This document shows, in pieces, positions 1-8,848 of a stretch of 64,000 bases of DNA. The notes beneath the pieces were generated by a model. It had not been told where the DNA came from and searched no databases. It saw nothing but the letters and a program-made list of their open reading frames with translations. This DNA is from UTCHB3 sp964625575. Lineage in GTDB: Bacteria; Bacteroidota; Ignavibacteria; Ignavibacteriales; Ignavibacteriaceae. The stretch lies in assembly GCA_964625575.1 (NCBI GenBank), contig CAZVBQ010000011.1, positions 30,306-94,305 on the forward strand, given 5' to 3'. Both the position numbers and the translations under genes were made by a program. How positions within the stretch are numbered: position 1 is the stretch's first letter; each line of letters starts with the position of its first letter.

Positions 1-1554
1 AGCATGATCGATATCGATGAGTATATCGACTATAACATCGCCGAGATTTTCTGCGCCAATGGCGATTGGCCCGCGAATAATGTTAAACTTTGGCGTGAAA
101 GGAAACCTGACGGGAAGTGGCGCTGGATGATCTACGATCTCGACTACGCCTACAACGGCAATTCAAACGGAATGTATAACACCAATTCCCTTAAGTACGC
201 GCTCGACTCGACGAATACGATCTCGACTAACCCGCCCTGGGCAACCATGATACTGAGAAGACTGATGACCAACCTTTCGTTCCGGAATGAATTCATCCAG
301 CGGATGGCGGCACACATAGCGACCACTTTCGAATATAGCCGCACAATGGCTGTTCTCGACAGCGTGAGGAACCTGATAGCAGGTGACATCCCGGCGCACA
401 AACTTCGCTGGCCCAATTCAATCTCTTTCGGATCAACTTGGGACGCGCAGATCGATCTGATACGTGAGTTCGCGCAACTAAGACCCGGGTACATGAGGGG
501 CTTTATCAATGAGAGGTTCGGGCTCCCCGGTTCTTATTCCGTTCAACTTTCGACAAATGATTCAACAGCCGGCAGAGTAATCGCGCACACTGTAAAACTC
601 AACTGGAACACAGCGTCTGTCTTCTTCAAAGGCGTTCCTCTGAAACTTTGGGCCATGCCCGAACCGGGGTACAGATTCGTGAGATGGGAAGGATTCCTTA
701 ATCAACCCGGTGAAAAAATTGAGATCATGCCCACGGGCAACATCTCCCTCAGGGCTGTCTTTGAACCCTTCACCCCTGCTGATACCGCGCTGGTAATAAA
801 TGAAATAAACTACAAGAGCAATCCTGTTTATGATTCGGGCGACTGGGTGGAAATATTCAACCCTTCGCATGGCACGGTTGATCTCTCCGGTTACAAGTTT
901 TACGATTCAGGTGCCGGAGAAGGGTTCACCCTCCCTGCCGGTACAGTGATCGGACCCGCGGGATACATCACGCTTTGTGAAGACACTTCCAAATTCAGAT
1001 TCTCTCACCCTGAAGCAAAGAACTTTACCGGGAATTTCTCATTTGGGCTTTCTTCAACCGGTGAAACCATCTATTTTGCCGACCCGGCAGGAGTGATTCT
1101 CGACAGTGTGGCATATTCATCAGTCGCGCCTTGGGACACCAAACCCAACGGGAACGGCTACACCCTTTCATTGATAAACCCGGGACTCGATAATTCCCTT
1201 CCGGGATCATGGAAAAGCGGCAAACTTCTCGGCACACCTTCGGAAAGAAATGATGTTTTTACAGAAGTGAAGGATAAAGGGGATCTGCCTGTGGCTTATT
1301 CTCTCAGCCAGAACTTCCCGAATCCGTTTAATCCGGAGACAAAGATCCTGGTAGCGCTTCCCGAGACAGGAAACATTAAACTTACCGTCTACGACGTGTT
1401 GGGTAATGAAGTGATGGTGATCGCGGATGGAATGTTTACAGCCGGTAACCATGAATTTTTATTCAATGGCTACGACCTTACGAGCGGGGTCTATTTCTAT
1501 CGCCTGGCAGCTGGTAATTTTAACCAGGTTAGAAAGATGCTTCTTTTGAAGTGA
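1..1554 (+). CDS. CotH-kinase/lamin-tail secreted protein with T9SS sorting domain (5' partial)
   Basis: The reading frame is open to the window edge, so the N-terminus is missing; the first ATG at base 4 is not a credible start because it lies inside a CotH domain. Residues 1-150 resemble the C-lobe of CotH-type protein kinases (AEIFCANGDWPANN, WRWMIYDLDYAYNG with the metal-binding DLD). Around residue 220 there is an InlB-B-like motif (GYRFVRWEG). Residues 263-395 match a lamin-tail domain (LVINEINY, GDWVEIFNP, VDLSGYKF). From about residue 430 there is a type A T9SS C-terminal signal (SLSQNFPNPFNP, LTVYDVLGNEV, GVYFYRL, final KMLLLK). It is therefore probably exported across the outer membrane and surface-anchored or released. 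The role is unknown. The stop lies 5 bases from the convergent response regulator stop, with no obvious terminator between. Confidence 0.85.
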   Translation, partial: SMIDIDEYIDYNIAEIFCANGDWPANNVKLWRERKPDGKWRWMIYDLDYAYNGNSNGMYNTNSLKYALDSTNTISTNPPWATMILRRLMTNLSFRNEFIQRMAAHIATTFEYSRTMAVLDSVRNLIAGDIPAHKLRWPNSISFGSTWDAQIDLIREFAQLRPGYMRGFINERFGLPGSYSVQLSTNDSTAGRVIAHTVKLNWNTASVFFKGVPLKLWAMPEPGYRFVRWEGFLNQPGEKIEIMPTGNISLRAVFEPFTPADTALVINEINYKSNPVYDSGDWVEIFNPSHGTVDLSGYKFYDSGAGEGFTLPAGTVIGPAGYITLCEDTSKFRFSHPEAKNFTGNFSFGLSSTGETIYFADPAGVILDSVAYSSVAPWDTKPNGNGYTLSLINPGLDNSLPGSWKSGKLLGTPSERNDVFTEVKDKGDLPVAYSLSQNFPNPFNPETKILVALPETGNIKLTVYDVLGNEVMVIADGMFTAGNHEFLFNGYDLTSGVYFYRLAAGNFNQVRKMLLLK

Positions 1555-1559
1555 TCTTC

Positions 1560-1988
1560 TTAGTTCGTGACATTACTCGTTGCATAGGCGTTGTCGACCA
1601 ATGCCCTGAGAGCGCTCCTTGTAAATGGCTTTGAGATGTAGTCTGTACAACCGGCCTCAAGAAAAACCTCACGGTCGCCAACCATCGCGTAAGCAGTAAC
1701 AGCAATTATTGGGATGCCTCTGTAACGGGGCATCTTCTTCAATTCGTCAAGTATCACAAACCCGGTGATACCTTTGCCAAGGTTGATATCCAGAAGTATC
1801 ACCGGATATACCCTGCTCTTGATCATTTCAAGGGCTTCTGTTACTGTTTTGGCGGTGTCAAGCTCGTATTTTTCCTTCAGGAATGCCTTTGTTACATCAA
1901 GTGTGACTTCGTCATCATCTACCATGATCAACCGTGGTTTACGGCTGTTCAATGCACTTTCCGCTGAAGTATTGTTAATCTCTACCAT
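1560..1988 (-). CDS. Single-domain response regulator (CheY-like receiver)
   Basis: A receiver domain of about 142 residues: acidic pocket VDDDE near the start, phospho-acceptor Asp in VILLDINLGKG, the conserved Thr in AVTAYA and Lys in SKPF. It has no output domain, so it probably acts by protein-protein contact or in a phosphorelay. The frame extends upstream to 2027, inside the kinase gene. I prefer the ATG at 1988 because it sits one base after the kinase stop codon (TAG at 1992-1990), the usual arrangement for coupled translation. The preceding histidine kinase is the obvious partner. The start is a judgement; the family call is firm. Confidence 0.85.
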   Translation of the reverse strand: MVEINNTSAESALNSRKPRLIMVDDDEVTLDVTKAFLKEKYELDTAKTVTEALEMIKSRVYPVILLDINLGKGITGFVILDELKKMPRYRGIPIIAVTAYAMVGDREVFLEAGCTDYISKPFTRSALRALVDNAYATSNVTN

Positions 1989-1989
1989 T

Positions 1990-3696
1990 CTAAATTCGAC
2001 TTTCATTAATGCAAGGAAGTTCAACAATAAATTCGGAACCCTCGCCGAGTGTGCTGTTAACTGAAATTATCCCGCCCATTTTTTTTATAAATTTTCTTGA
2101 GATCGAGAGGCCAAGCCCCGGTCCCTCATAATTCCTGTCCCATCCTTCACTTGCCTGCCTGAATTCTTCCCAGATCAGGTCGAGATGTTCTTTCGCGATC
2201 CCGATACCGGTGTCTTTCACTGATACAACGAGCCATTTACTTGCATCTTCACGTGTTTCCGTGTTGAATTTGATCTCAACGTAACCGCGGGAAGTGAACT
2301 TCAGGGCGTTATCGATCAGATCGTTGATCACCTGTTCGAAAAGCCGTGCTTCCAAAAGGCATGTATCGGGTTCCGGGTATGCCTCAAATCTGATCTCGAG
2401 CCCCTTCTTTTCCGCGAGTCCACTGTATTGGTCGATCAGTTTGGTAATCACCGAGTTAACACTTGTGGGAGTGCGCTTAAGCCCGCTCGCGTCAGCTTCC
2501 ATGTTTGAAACATCCAGAATAAGGCTGAGGGTTTTCATCAGACGGGAGGCGGAAGCGTAAATAATTTCTCCGGTGTGCCTGATCTCGTCATCCTGATACC
2601 TTTCCTTCATCAGCTCGGCATATCCAAGTATCCCGATCATGGGGGTTCTTAACTCATGGCTCATGTTGGCGAGGAAATTGCTCTTTAATCTGTTCGCGGC
2701 TTCGGCTTTCTCTTTTGCTTCCAAAAGTTTTTGCTCGGCCCTTTTCAGTTCTGTAATATCGACCGATAGTCCGATTATTACCTCATCGCCGTTATAGGTG
2801 CCTTTGTAAAGCTTCACCAAAGCGTTAAATATTTCCCCATTCTTCCTCTCGCCAATAAACTCAAACTCAGGCATTTCCCCGGCGTTAAGACGTTCGAGCT
2901 GCCCATCGGTTTCATACTCGCAATCACACTCCGTCGCGTGCATCATCGTGGGTTTCATACCTATGAGCTCTTCACGGGAATAGCCGAACATCCTCTCGGC
3001 TCCGGGATTCACCTCAATGTATTCCCAGTTAAAATTCTGGATCGTGATCGCTTCGTTGACCGTGTTGAACAGCCCTCTGAAATTCTTTTCCCGCTCTAAC
3101 ACGAGTTCCACCATTTTCCTGCGCTCTTCACCCACGATGAGCAACCAACCCAGGAGGGTTGTTCCTACGGGATAAATAAGAAGGACAGGGAGAAAGATGG
3201 TGTCAAGAACGTGCGCGCGGTTTGAATCCGGCAAAAATATGGTGCACGAAAGCATACCGATATGAACAATCAAACCAAAAACGTAAACTTCGGTCAATCT
3301 GATCGTCCCCACCCGTTTGTACCGGAAATGTCGCCAGAGCAAACCTATGGTTCCACAAACCAGAACAACTGCCACACCCATCGTTGTGCCTGAACCACCC
3401 GCGGTTACACGGTAAACGACCATAAAAATCATCCCGATTATCGTTGGTATGGTTCCAAAAAAGAGCCCGGAAATCGAGATCAGCACCGACCTGGTGTCGA
3501 ACATGATCCCCTCAGTCAATATCCAGGGTGTTCCCATCAAAAGCAGGGCTATTGCACCGGTGCTTAAACCGATCAGCACCTGCTTTAGATACTCATACTT
3601 GATCATCGACGCTCTACGGAAAAAATCGTAGATCAGCCCCGACGCTACCAGAAGCGCCGTGTTCTGTATGAGACCTGTGAATATTGAACTGTCCAC
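1990..3696 (-). CDS. Membrane PAS-domain sensor histidine kinase
   Basis: 568 residues. The first 190 contain about five to six hydrophobic segments resembling the 5TM-5TMR_LYT (LytS-type) sensor module (GLFFGTIPTIIGMIF, TAGGSGTTMG). A PAS/PAC domain follows at about 200-315 (NPGAERMFGYSREELIG, VDITELKRAE), then a short coiled coil. The HisKA dimerisation box is LANMSHELRTPM, with the phospho-acceptor His near residue 346. A HATPase domain closes the protein (N box FEQVINDLIDNALKF, G boxes VKDTGIGI and GPGLGLSISRKF). It should autophosphorylate and pass phosphate to the receiver protein encoded one base downstream. The N-terminal module suggests a membrane-proximal or cell-wall-related signal, but the ligand cannot be read from sequence. 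Confidence 0.9.
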   Translation of the reverse strand: MDSSIFTGLIQNTALLVASGLIYDFFRRASMIKYEYLKQVLIGLSTGAIALLLMGTPWILTEGIMFDTRSVLISISGLFFGTIPTIIGMIFMVVYRVTAGGSGTTMGVAVVLVCGTIGLLWRHFRYKRVGTIRLTEVYVFGLIVHIGMLSCTIFLPDSNRAHVLDTIFLPVLLIYPVGTTLLGWLLIVGEERRKMVELVLEREKNFRGLFNTVNEAITIQNFNWEYIEVNPGAERMFGYSREELIGMKPTMMHATECDCEYETDGQLERLNAGEMPEFEFIGERKNGEIFNALVKLYKGTYNGDEVIIGLSVDITELKRAEQKLLEAKEKAEAANRLKSNFLANMSHELRTPMIGILGYAELMKERYQDDEIRHTGEIIYASASRLMKTLSLILDVSNMEADASGLKRTPTSVNSVITKLIDQYSGLAEKKGLEIRFEAYPEPDTCLLEARLFEQVINDLIDNALKFTSRGYVEIKFNTETREDASKWLVVSVKDTGIGIAKEHLDLIWEEFRQASEGWDRNYEGPGLGLSISRKFIKKMGGIISVNSTLGEGSEFIVELPCINESRI

Positions 3697-3821
3697 GTTT
3701 TTACTCTATTAAATTGCTTAAACCACCGTTACCGGCATTGGAAATGTGACAGAGTCAAGTTTCAATATAATCAATTAATTTGAAAGTCAAAAGTTTGAGG
3801 GAGGGATGAATTTAAAAAGGT

Positions 3822-3848
3822 AAAGCCTTGAGAATTTCTCAAGGCTTT
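3822..3848 (-). terminator. Intrinsic terminator after tRNA-Gln
   Basis: A perfect inverted repeat (AAAGCCTTGAGAA / TTCTCAAGGCTTT) lies immediately 3' of the tRNA on the minus strand, followed by a run of five T in that direction. Confidence 0.85.
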
Positions 3849-3853
3849 GAGGG

Positions 3854-3926
3854 CTGCCCCGCCAGGGGTCGAACCTGGGCTCTTCTGATCCAGAGTCAGA
3901 CGTGTTGCCAATTACACCACAGGGCA
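3854..3926 (-). tRNA. tRNA-Gln (anticodon CTG)
   Basis: A 73-base cloverleaf on the minus strand. The acceptor stem is TGCCCTG paired with CGGGGCA (one T-G pair). The anticodon stem TCTGA/TCAGA holds the seven-base loop CTCTGGA, giving anticodon CTG, which reads CAG glutamine codons. The T arm carries GGTTCGAACCC. The discriminator base is G. CCA is not encoded (CCC follows), so it must be added after transcription. A terminator hairpin follows five bases downstream. Confidence 0.95.
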
Positions 3927-3978
3927 ATTTTACTAAAATCAGACTACAAATATAGCAATCAGTTATCTAAAAACAAAA

Positions 3979-3999
3979 AGGCTGCAAATTTTGCAGCCT
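3979..3999 (-). terminator. Intrinsic terminator after the DUF5723 gene
   Basis: The inverted repeat AGGCTGCAAA / TTTTGCAGCCT lies 26 bases past the stop codon at 4025, with T-rich sequence following on the minus strand. The stem belongs to the GGCTG/CAGCC type seen at several operon ends in this window. Confidence 0.85.
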
Positions 4000-4024
4000 C
4001 TTTGTAAAAATATTTATACGTCTT

Positions 4025-5449
4025 TTAATCGAACCGCCATCTGGCACCGAGTGAAACGGATACCCTCTTCGCTGAAGCGGGAGCGAAGAGATATTGAAAA
4101 TCGCTGGTCGCGCCATCCAAATATATTTTCCATATTCTAAAGCCGCCACCAAATGACCAACTCGGTATATCGCCGCCACCTACCGAGAATCCGGTACGGA
4201 ACCAAGGGAGCCACGAGACCTTCGGGTTCCATTCCATACCCATAGACCATCTTGGCTTTGTGCTGTTTCCGGGTTCGTCATTAAAGCCGAAATTCAGATC
4301 GGTCGCCACTAACCAGGCTCCACTCGTGCCGGCAGTATTGAAGGCCAACCCCAAACGGAGCGCGCCTGGTAACGAAGTACTGAACTCGCCCGTCGGTTTC
4401 GCCTTTCCTTTCAGGAGGTTGGTGAGTGAATCCCTCTGCTGCTGATTCAGGATGTCATCAAGATAAATGGCTCCTTCAGCTTTGAACTCTGCTGTTTTCT
4501 GCGTCCAGGTTATCGAACCAAGATCAGTAAGAGCGAATCCGAAAGACCACTTGTCGTTTATCTGGGCGGCAAATCCGAGATCGAAACCAAATCCTGTGCC
4601 GGCAGGGCTCGGGAAGGGGAAGAAGTTCTTCCCTTTATCGATCTTTACCGAATCGAAATCATACTGCACACCGAAATCGGGTGAGAACGACGAAATAGCA
4701 CGGTAGTCACCGGTTCCCGTGATAACATTGCCGGCGCCAAACGTGAAGTTGGTTTTTATATAGTCCGTCGCCGCGTATCCATAACCGTGCATAAGATTTA
4801 ACGAAATGCCCACCGAGGTTTTCTTCCAGTTGAAGAGGTTAAGATCCCTCGCGTATGTGAGGGCATATTTCCTCGACCAGATCGCCTTCACGTCCAGATT
4901 GCTGAAATCATATATCTCACCCTGCAGGTCACCTTCCAAAGCCAGTTTGGCAAATGTTTCAGGGATGATCGCGCGGGAATAGACGATGTCAGAGATACTG
5001 AAACCGATCGTTCCGGCTTGCTTGCCCATGTTATAAGTCGCGGCAAACAAGGCAAACGATGTGGTGCCGACAAACTTGCTCTCATCGGAGAAGAGCGATC
5101 TGAATCTCTTCTCATCTTCAAGGGTCAGATACTTCCCTTCCTTCTTCCCGGTCGAACTGTTGGTCTGACCACCGAAGAAGTAATTGTAATCTTCAAGGGT
5201 CATGAAGTCAAAACCCGCCCTGATGTTTATAGGGCCGATGAGCGTGAATTCAAATGATTTCTCTTCACTCCACGTGATCAGAGCAGGGTTTATGCCAAGC
5301 GCGTAAACGCCACGGGCTGTGGCAGTGTATGTTTTGCCCATGGCAGTTGAAACGGGGTCAGAACTTGATGAGATTCCTCCTCCGTTCTGCGCTGAAACCA
5401 ATGTGGCAAAAGTGACAATAAGCAATAATATGTATCGAATGTTTTTCAT
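4025..5449 (-). CDS. DUF5723-family outer membrane beta-barrel protein
   Basis: 474 residues with a clear N-terminal signal peptide (MKNIRYILLLIVTFATLVSAQ). The mature part alternates amphipathic beta strands rich in Gly and aromatic residues. It ends in strands typical of an outer-membrane barrel (FSVGGGDIPSWSFGGGFRIW, VSLGARWRFD), with the C-terminal aromatic-x pattern used for insertion. The N-terminal block (SSSSDPVSTAMGKTYTATAR, GINPALI) resembles DUF5723 proteins of the Bacteroidota, which are related to PorV/FadL-like barrels. It lies 12 bases after the lipoprotein gene and just before a terminator, so the two are probably co-transcribed. The cargo or ligand is unknown. Confidence 0.75.
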   Translation of the reverse strand: MKNIRYILLLIVTFATLVSAQNGGGISSSSDPVSTAMGKTYTATARGVYALGINPALITWSEEKSFEFTLIGPINIRAGFDFMTLEDYNYFFGGQTNSSTGKKEGKYLTLEDEKRFRSLFSDESKFVGTTSFALFAATYNMGKQAGTIGFSISDIVYSRAIIPETFAKLALEGDLQGEIYDFSNLDVKAIWSRKYALTYARDLNLFNWKKTSVGISLNLMHGYGYAATDYIKTNFTFGAGNVITGTGDYRAISSFSPDFGVQYDFDSVKIDKGKNFFPFPSPAGTGFGFDLGFAAQINDKWSFGFALTDLGSITWTQKTAEFKAEGAIYLDDILNQQQRDSLTNLLKGKAKPTGEFSTSLPGALRLGLAFNTAGTSGAWLVATDLNFGFNDEPGNSTKPRWSMGMEWNPKVSWLPWFRTGFSVGGGDIPSWSFGGGFRIWKIYLDGATSDFQYLFAPASAKRVSVSLGARWRFD

Positions 5450-5461
5450 CTTGTCACCTCA

Positions 5462-7528
5462 CTATTCATTGGGATCTACTTTGTAAGAGAATTTGCCATA
5501 CGCACGCATCTTGAATTTGTCGTTCGCGTAGAACTTGACCGGTAGCCCGTTTGTTCTTGAGGTATTAAGCTTCACACTGAATATCAGATATTTCGTCTTC
5601 TGGAAGTTTCGGAAATCCTGATTAACAAGTTTGATCACGATACTGTCTTTTGCCACGGTAATTACCTTGTCATTCGCGCCTACCGTTGCACCATGAATGG
5701 TGAGCGTAGAATCGTTCCCCGTGTTTTTCGGGATCAGGTTCATAACCTTCCGGTAGTCTTTATCAACAAAGGTACCGGAGAAATTTATCGCTGACGCGAA
5801 TCCGTTCTCGAGAATCAGCGTGATCTCCGCCGAATTTGCATTGTTCAACTTGCTTGAATCTGAATTTGAGAACTCGACTGCAACCGTATCCACGATGGAA
5901 CCGTTTGTAATACCAACGTGGAAGGGGAAGTCGAGATTTGCAACACCATACACCGAGTCTATTGTCTGTGCTGTTCCTTCCTTGTAGTTCGGGTTCAGTC
6001 TGGTAACGCCGACAACGGTCATTGTACTCGGAAGGTTGTTCGGGAAAGCGAGAATGAATTGCTCGACTTTCACGGGGTCAAGTTTTATGGTGTTCAAACC
6101 GTTACCCAGAACAGTGGCAGGGAGGTCGAGCTCCGCTGTATTAACACCGTTGGTGCCTCTCAGCTTGCCGCTGAATTTAACCTCAAAAGTGGTTGCCTTC
6201 TGTACGAGGAGTTTTAATTCGGAATCCTGCAAGTCAATCTTCCCAAACGTGAATTTGCCTTGCAAATCTTTAAGATTAATACCGATATCTGTCTCCACAA
6301 CGCGGAGTTCAACAGGTTTTACTTTTCCTGTTATGCTTTGGATAACAAGATCACCCATGCTTATGTTGGAGATGAGACTGTCGGTGACAAGCACAGTGCT
6401 TGTAACACCGGGCCGCACAGTGTTAACCGCTGAAGCGGTGTAAGTAATGGTGTTTTTAAGTGTTCCACCGGAGTTGATCGTGTAGTTTTGCAAATTCGGG
6501 ATCGAGAAACTTCCCGTTCCCTTTGCCGGAACGCTTATTACCTGACTGAAGGCGGAACCGTCGGGCTTCTTAAGCTCTGTAACAGAGATTGTCACTTGGA
6601 ACGGCATATCTATCGAGTTCTTAATAGATATATCCAGATGTCCCGATTCAAACTTGATAAACGAATACTGTGTTGAGTCGTCGAGCTTTATAACGTCGCT
6701 TTTGCTTATCGGGGATTGTTGGGGGATCACGGCTTTCGCCCCGGCAATCGTCAAGCCGGAGAAAGAAGTGGTAACTGTTGTTTTCGGATCCGCGGGCACC
6801 ATTACTGACTGCCCGCTGCTGCCCAGCGACGTGAGCTGAACTTCAACCCTCAGTGAATCAACAAGCTTCACACCCGCGAGCGGGAAATTAATAGTACGCT
6901 CCTGATTTTGAGTGAGGGTGAAAGTGGTGTTGTCAGTGAGCAACCGCGTGTTTTCGGCGATCGTTGAGCCAAGATACGTGTAATTCTTCGCCGCTCTGAT
7001 TATGACCCGGCTGATTGTGATCGGAACCGGTCCGTTCTCGTTTTTCAGCTTTAACGCCATCGTTCCCGCGGATAACTCCGCCACCTCGAAAGATGATATC
7101 TTGCTAAGATCCTGAACGATCAGGGTGTTCGCTACAGGTGGTACTATCTGTGCCTGACCCGGTGTCACATTGACCCACTGGGTCATTTTTATGCTTTGCA
7201 CGATCGGCGCCACGTCATTCACTTTTATTGTGCCAACGGTTGCCTTGATCTCTTTGGGGGTCGCGTTCAGGGTCATCCTGTTCTCGATCCGTACGGAATT
7301 CAGGTTCTGCAACTGCTCGTAGACCACGATCGCGGTGTCACTTCTTGCCTTGAGGTTTGTGGTATCCCTCTCAACAATTTCCTTTAGAGTGTATTGCCTG
7401 TTCACAAACGGAAGATTCAGTTCCACATCCCATACCGGCATTTTGGGATCTGTAACTATATCGCATCCGGAGAAGAGAAGCAATAGAACACCGGCTACAC
7501 CGGCAATACTTTTGTAGAAAAACTTCAT
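5462..7528 (-). CDS. Large predicted lipoprotein of unknown function
   Basis: 688 residues. The N-terminus has a hydrophobic stretch ending in a lipobox (LLLLFSGC), so it should be lipid-anchored after cleavage before Cys22. The rest is predicted beta-rich, with repeated segments of similar layout: a stretch of conserved T/S-V-x-V strands, then NFPLAGVKLVDSLRVEV-like or SVPAKGTGSFSIPNL-like strands. This suggests several immunoglobulin-like or LEA-like beta modules. I do not recognise a named family. It is the first gene of a two-gene unit with the DUF5723 barrel 12 bases downstream, so a complex of lipoprotein and barrel at the outer membrane is a reasonable inference. Confidence 0.7.
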   Translation of the reverse strand: MKFFYKSIAGVAGVLLLLFSGCDIVTDPKMPVWDVELNLPFVNRQYTLKEIVERDTTNLKARSDTAIVVYEQLQNLNSVRIENRMTLNATPKEIKATVGTIKVNDVAPIVQSIKMTQWVNVTPGQAQIVPPVANTLIVQDLSKISSFEVAELSAGTMALKLKNENGPVPITISRVIIRAAKNYTYLGSTIAENTRLLTDNTTFTLTQNQERTINFPLAGVKLVDSLRVEVQLTSLGSSGQSVMVPADPKTTVTTSFSGLTIAGAKAVIPQQSPISKSDVIKLDDSTQYSFIKFESGHLDISIKNSIDMPFQVTISVTELKKPDGSAFSQVISVPAKGTGSFSIPNLQNYTINSGGTLKNTITYTASAVNTVRPGVTSTVLVTDSLISNISMGDLVIQSITGKVKPVELRVVETDIGINLKDLQGKFTFGKIDLQDSELKLLVQKATTFEVKFSGKLRGTNGVNTAELDLPATVLGNGLNTIKLDPVKVEQFILAFPNNLPSTMTVVGVTRLNPNYKEGTAQTIDSVYGVANLDFPFHVGITNGSIVDTVAVEFSNSDSSKLNNANSAEITLILENGFASAINFSGTFVDKDYRKVMNLIPKNTGNDSTLTIHGATVGANDKVITVAKDSIVIKLVNQDFRNFQKTKYLIFSVKLNTSRTNGLPVKFYANDKFKMRAYGKFSYKVDPNE

Positions 7529-7629
7529 TACAGTCTCATATTAAGATTTATAATGGTTAATAACTCAAGTTAAATATAATTCAGAATGTTTGCAAATAAA
7601 TTATGCAAAAACGGGGCAAAAAAGCAAAA

Positions 7630-7697
7630 AAAAGAGCATCAAGCGAAAGACCGGGCATTTTTATGCCACGTCAGCCGGCTCTCATTTAATGCTCTTT
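7630..7697 (-). terminator. Probable terminator of the small T9SS cargo gene
   Basis: The outer arms AAAGAGCAT and ATGCTCTTT enclose an inner small hairpin (GGCATAAAAATGCC on the minus strand). In the minus direction the outer arm runs into eight T. It lies 30 bases past the stop at 7727. The branched shape makes this less certain than the simple hairpins. Confidence 0.55.
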
Positions 7698-7726
7698 CTT
7701 AAAAGACGTTGCACAGGCAACATCCT

Positions 7727-8644
7727 CTATTTTACAAGTAACATCTTCCTGTTCAACACCACGCTTCCCGCGCGCAGCTCATATAGATAAAGCCCCGAAG
7801 GGAGACCGGCGGCGTCAAACCTGACCTCATACTCGCCCGGTTCTTTCGACCCGTTAACAAGACTCGCCACCTCAACTCCCATAACATCATACACTTTCAG
7901 TATCACGTCACTGCGGACGGGTACCGAGTACTTGATGTTTGTGGAAGGGTTGAACGGGTTGGGGTAGTTCTGCCCGAGCGCGAACTGCGTTGGTACCTCA
8001 ACAGGGTCTTCAACACTTGTGAGGCCTTGCTCCGTGCTGCCGACTATGTCGGAAAAGTGAGTTATTCGCGTCACAAGTGAATCGTTGTAGTTGGTCGTTG
8101 TTATGCCGGTGAGACTGAACCCACCTGTAACCTGAAGATAGGCGAAGGCGAGAAGTGCTGCCGGGTTTAACCCCGACTGCTGACAGAACGCGTTGAACAA
8201 ACCTGATTTCTTCAGCACCAGCTTGAACGCGTATGGTGACGTGAAAGTGAAAGGACTTGGCAGCGGATCTATTCCGGTGAAATCGTAAACCTCCACCCTC
8301 CAGAAGAAGAAGAGATTAAGCGCGTTCGCCGGTGTGAACAAACCATTGCTGCAGTTCACATTGTTAAGCGTGATCCTTACCTGTATATCCTGATTGATCG
8401 AGCCGTTCTCAAAAATAAAGTAGGACCCGACAAGCGAGTTATATAACGACTGGGCAATGTTATAAGGAGCGGCAAGGTTCGCGGCTTTTATCGAATATTG
8501 CTGTCCTTCACGGATGGTGTCATTCCAGATCGAGAACTGGGGGGCGTTATTACATTTTATCGAAATGACCACATTGATCTTGTTCTGTGCGAACAGTCCG
8601 CCCGCGAACAGGAAAAAAAGGATGAAAAGTAAATATCTTTTCAT
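7727..8644 (-). CDS. Secreted protein with T9SS type A sorting domain
   Basis: 305 residues from the ATG at 8644. This start is chosen over the one at 8656 because GGAG lies six bases upstream (8651-8654) and it begins a compact signal peptide (MKRYLLFILFFLFAGGLFAQ). The central 190 residues are beta-rich without a recognised domain. From about residue 215 the T9SS signal appears (FALGQNYPNPFNPSTN, LKVYDVMGVEVASLV, LPSGLYLYELRAG, KMLLVK). It is probably exported and surface-attached. It has its own terminator on one side and AT-rich intergenic sequence on the other, so it is probably a single-gene unit. Confidence 0.85.
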   Translation of the reverse strand: MKRYLLFILFFLFAGGLFAQNKINVVISIKCNNAPQFSIWNDTIREGQQYSIKAANLAAPYNIAQSLYNSLVGSYFIFENGSINQDIQVRITLNNVNCSNGLFTPANALNLFFFWRVEVYDFTGIDPLPSPFTFTSPYAFKLVLKKSGLFNAFCQQSGLNPAALLAFAYLQVTGGFSLTGITTTNYNDSLVTRITHFSDIVGSTEQGLTSVEDPVEVPTQFALGQNYPNPFNPSTNIKYSVPVRSDVILKVYDVMGVEVASLVNGSKEPGEYEVRFDAAGLPSGLYLYELRAGSVVLNRKMLLVK

Positions 8645-8650
8645 TTTGTA

Positions 8651-8654
8651 CTCC
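8651..8654 (-). promoter_or_regulatory. Ribosome binding site that fixes the start at 8644
   Basis: GGAG on the minus strand, six bases before the ATG at 8644 and inside the longer alternative frame beginning at 8656. It argues that the shorter form is the real one. Confidence 0.75.
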
Positions 8655-8807
8655 ATGTGATGATGTTTAAACGATTAAATATCCGGGAATTCTGTCGATT
8701 AAATATGTCTCGAATCTCAACACGGAATTTAATATTAAATCGGGTAAATGCAAGATTATTTTATTGATGTAAATAACATTTTGCTGAAGACGTGACGCAG
8801 CTAACAA

Positions 8808-8835
8808 AAAAGGCTGCCTTTTAGTGACAGCCTTT
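8808..8835 (-). terminator. Intrinsic terminator after the DUF3467 gene
   Basis: AAAGGCTG pairs with CAGCCTTT across a 12-base loop; TTTTTG follows on the minus strand. It lies 14 bases past the stop at 8849. Confidence 0.85.
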
Positions 8836-8848
8836 ATCTGATAAGACG

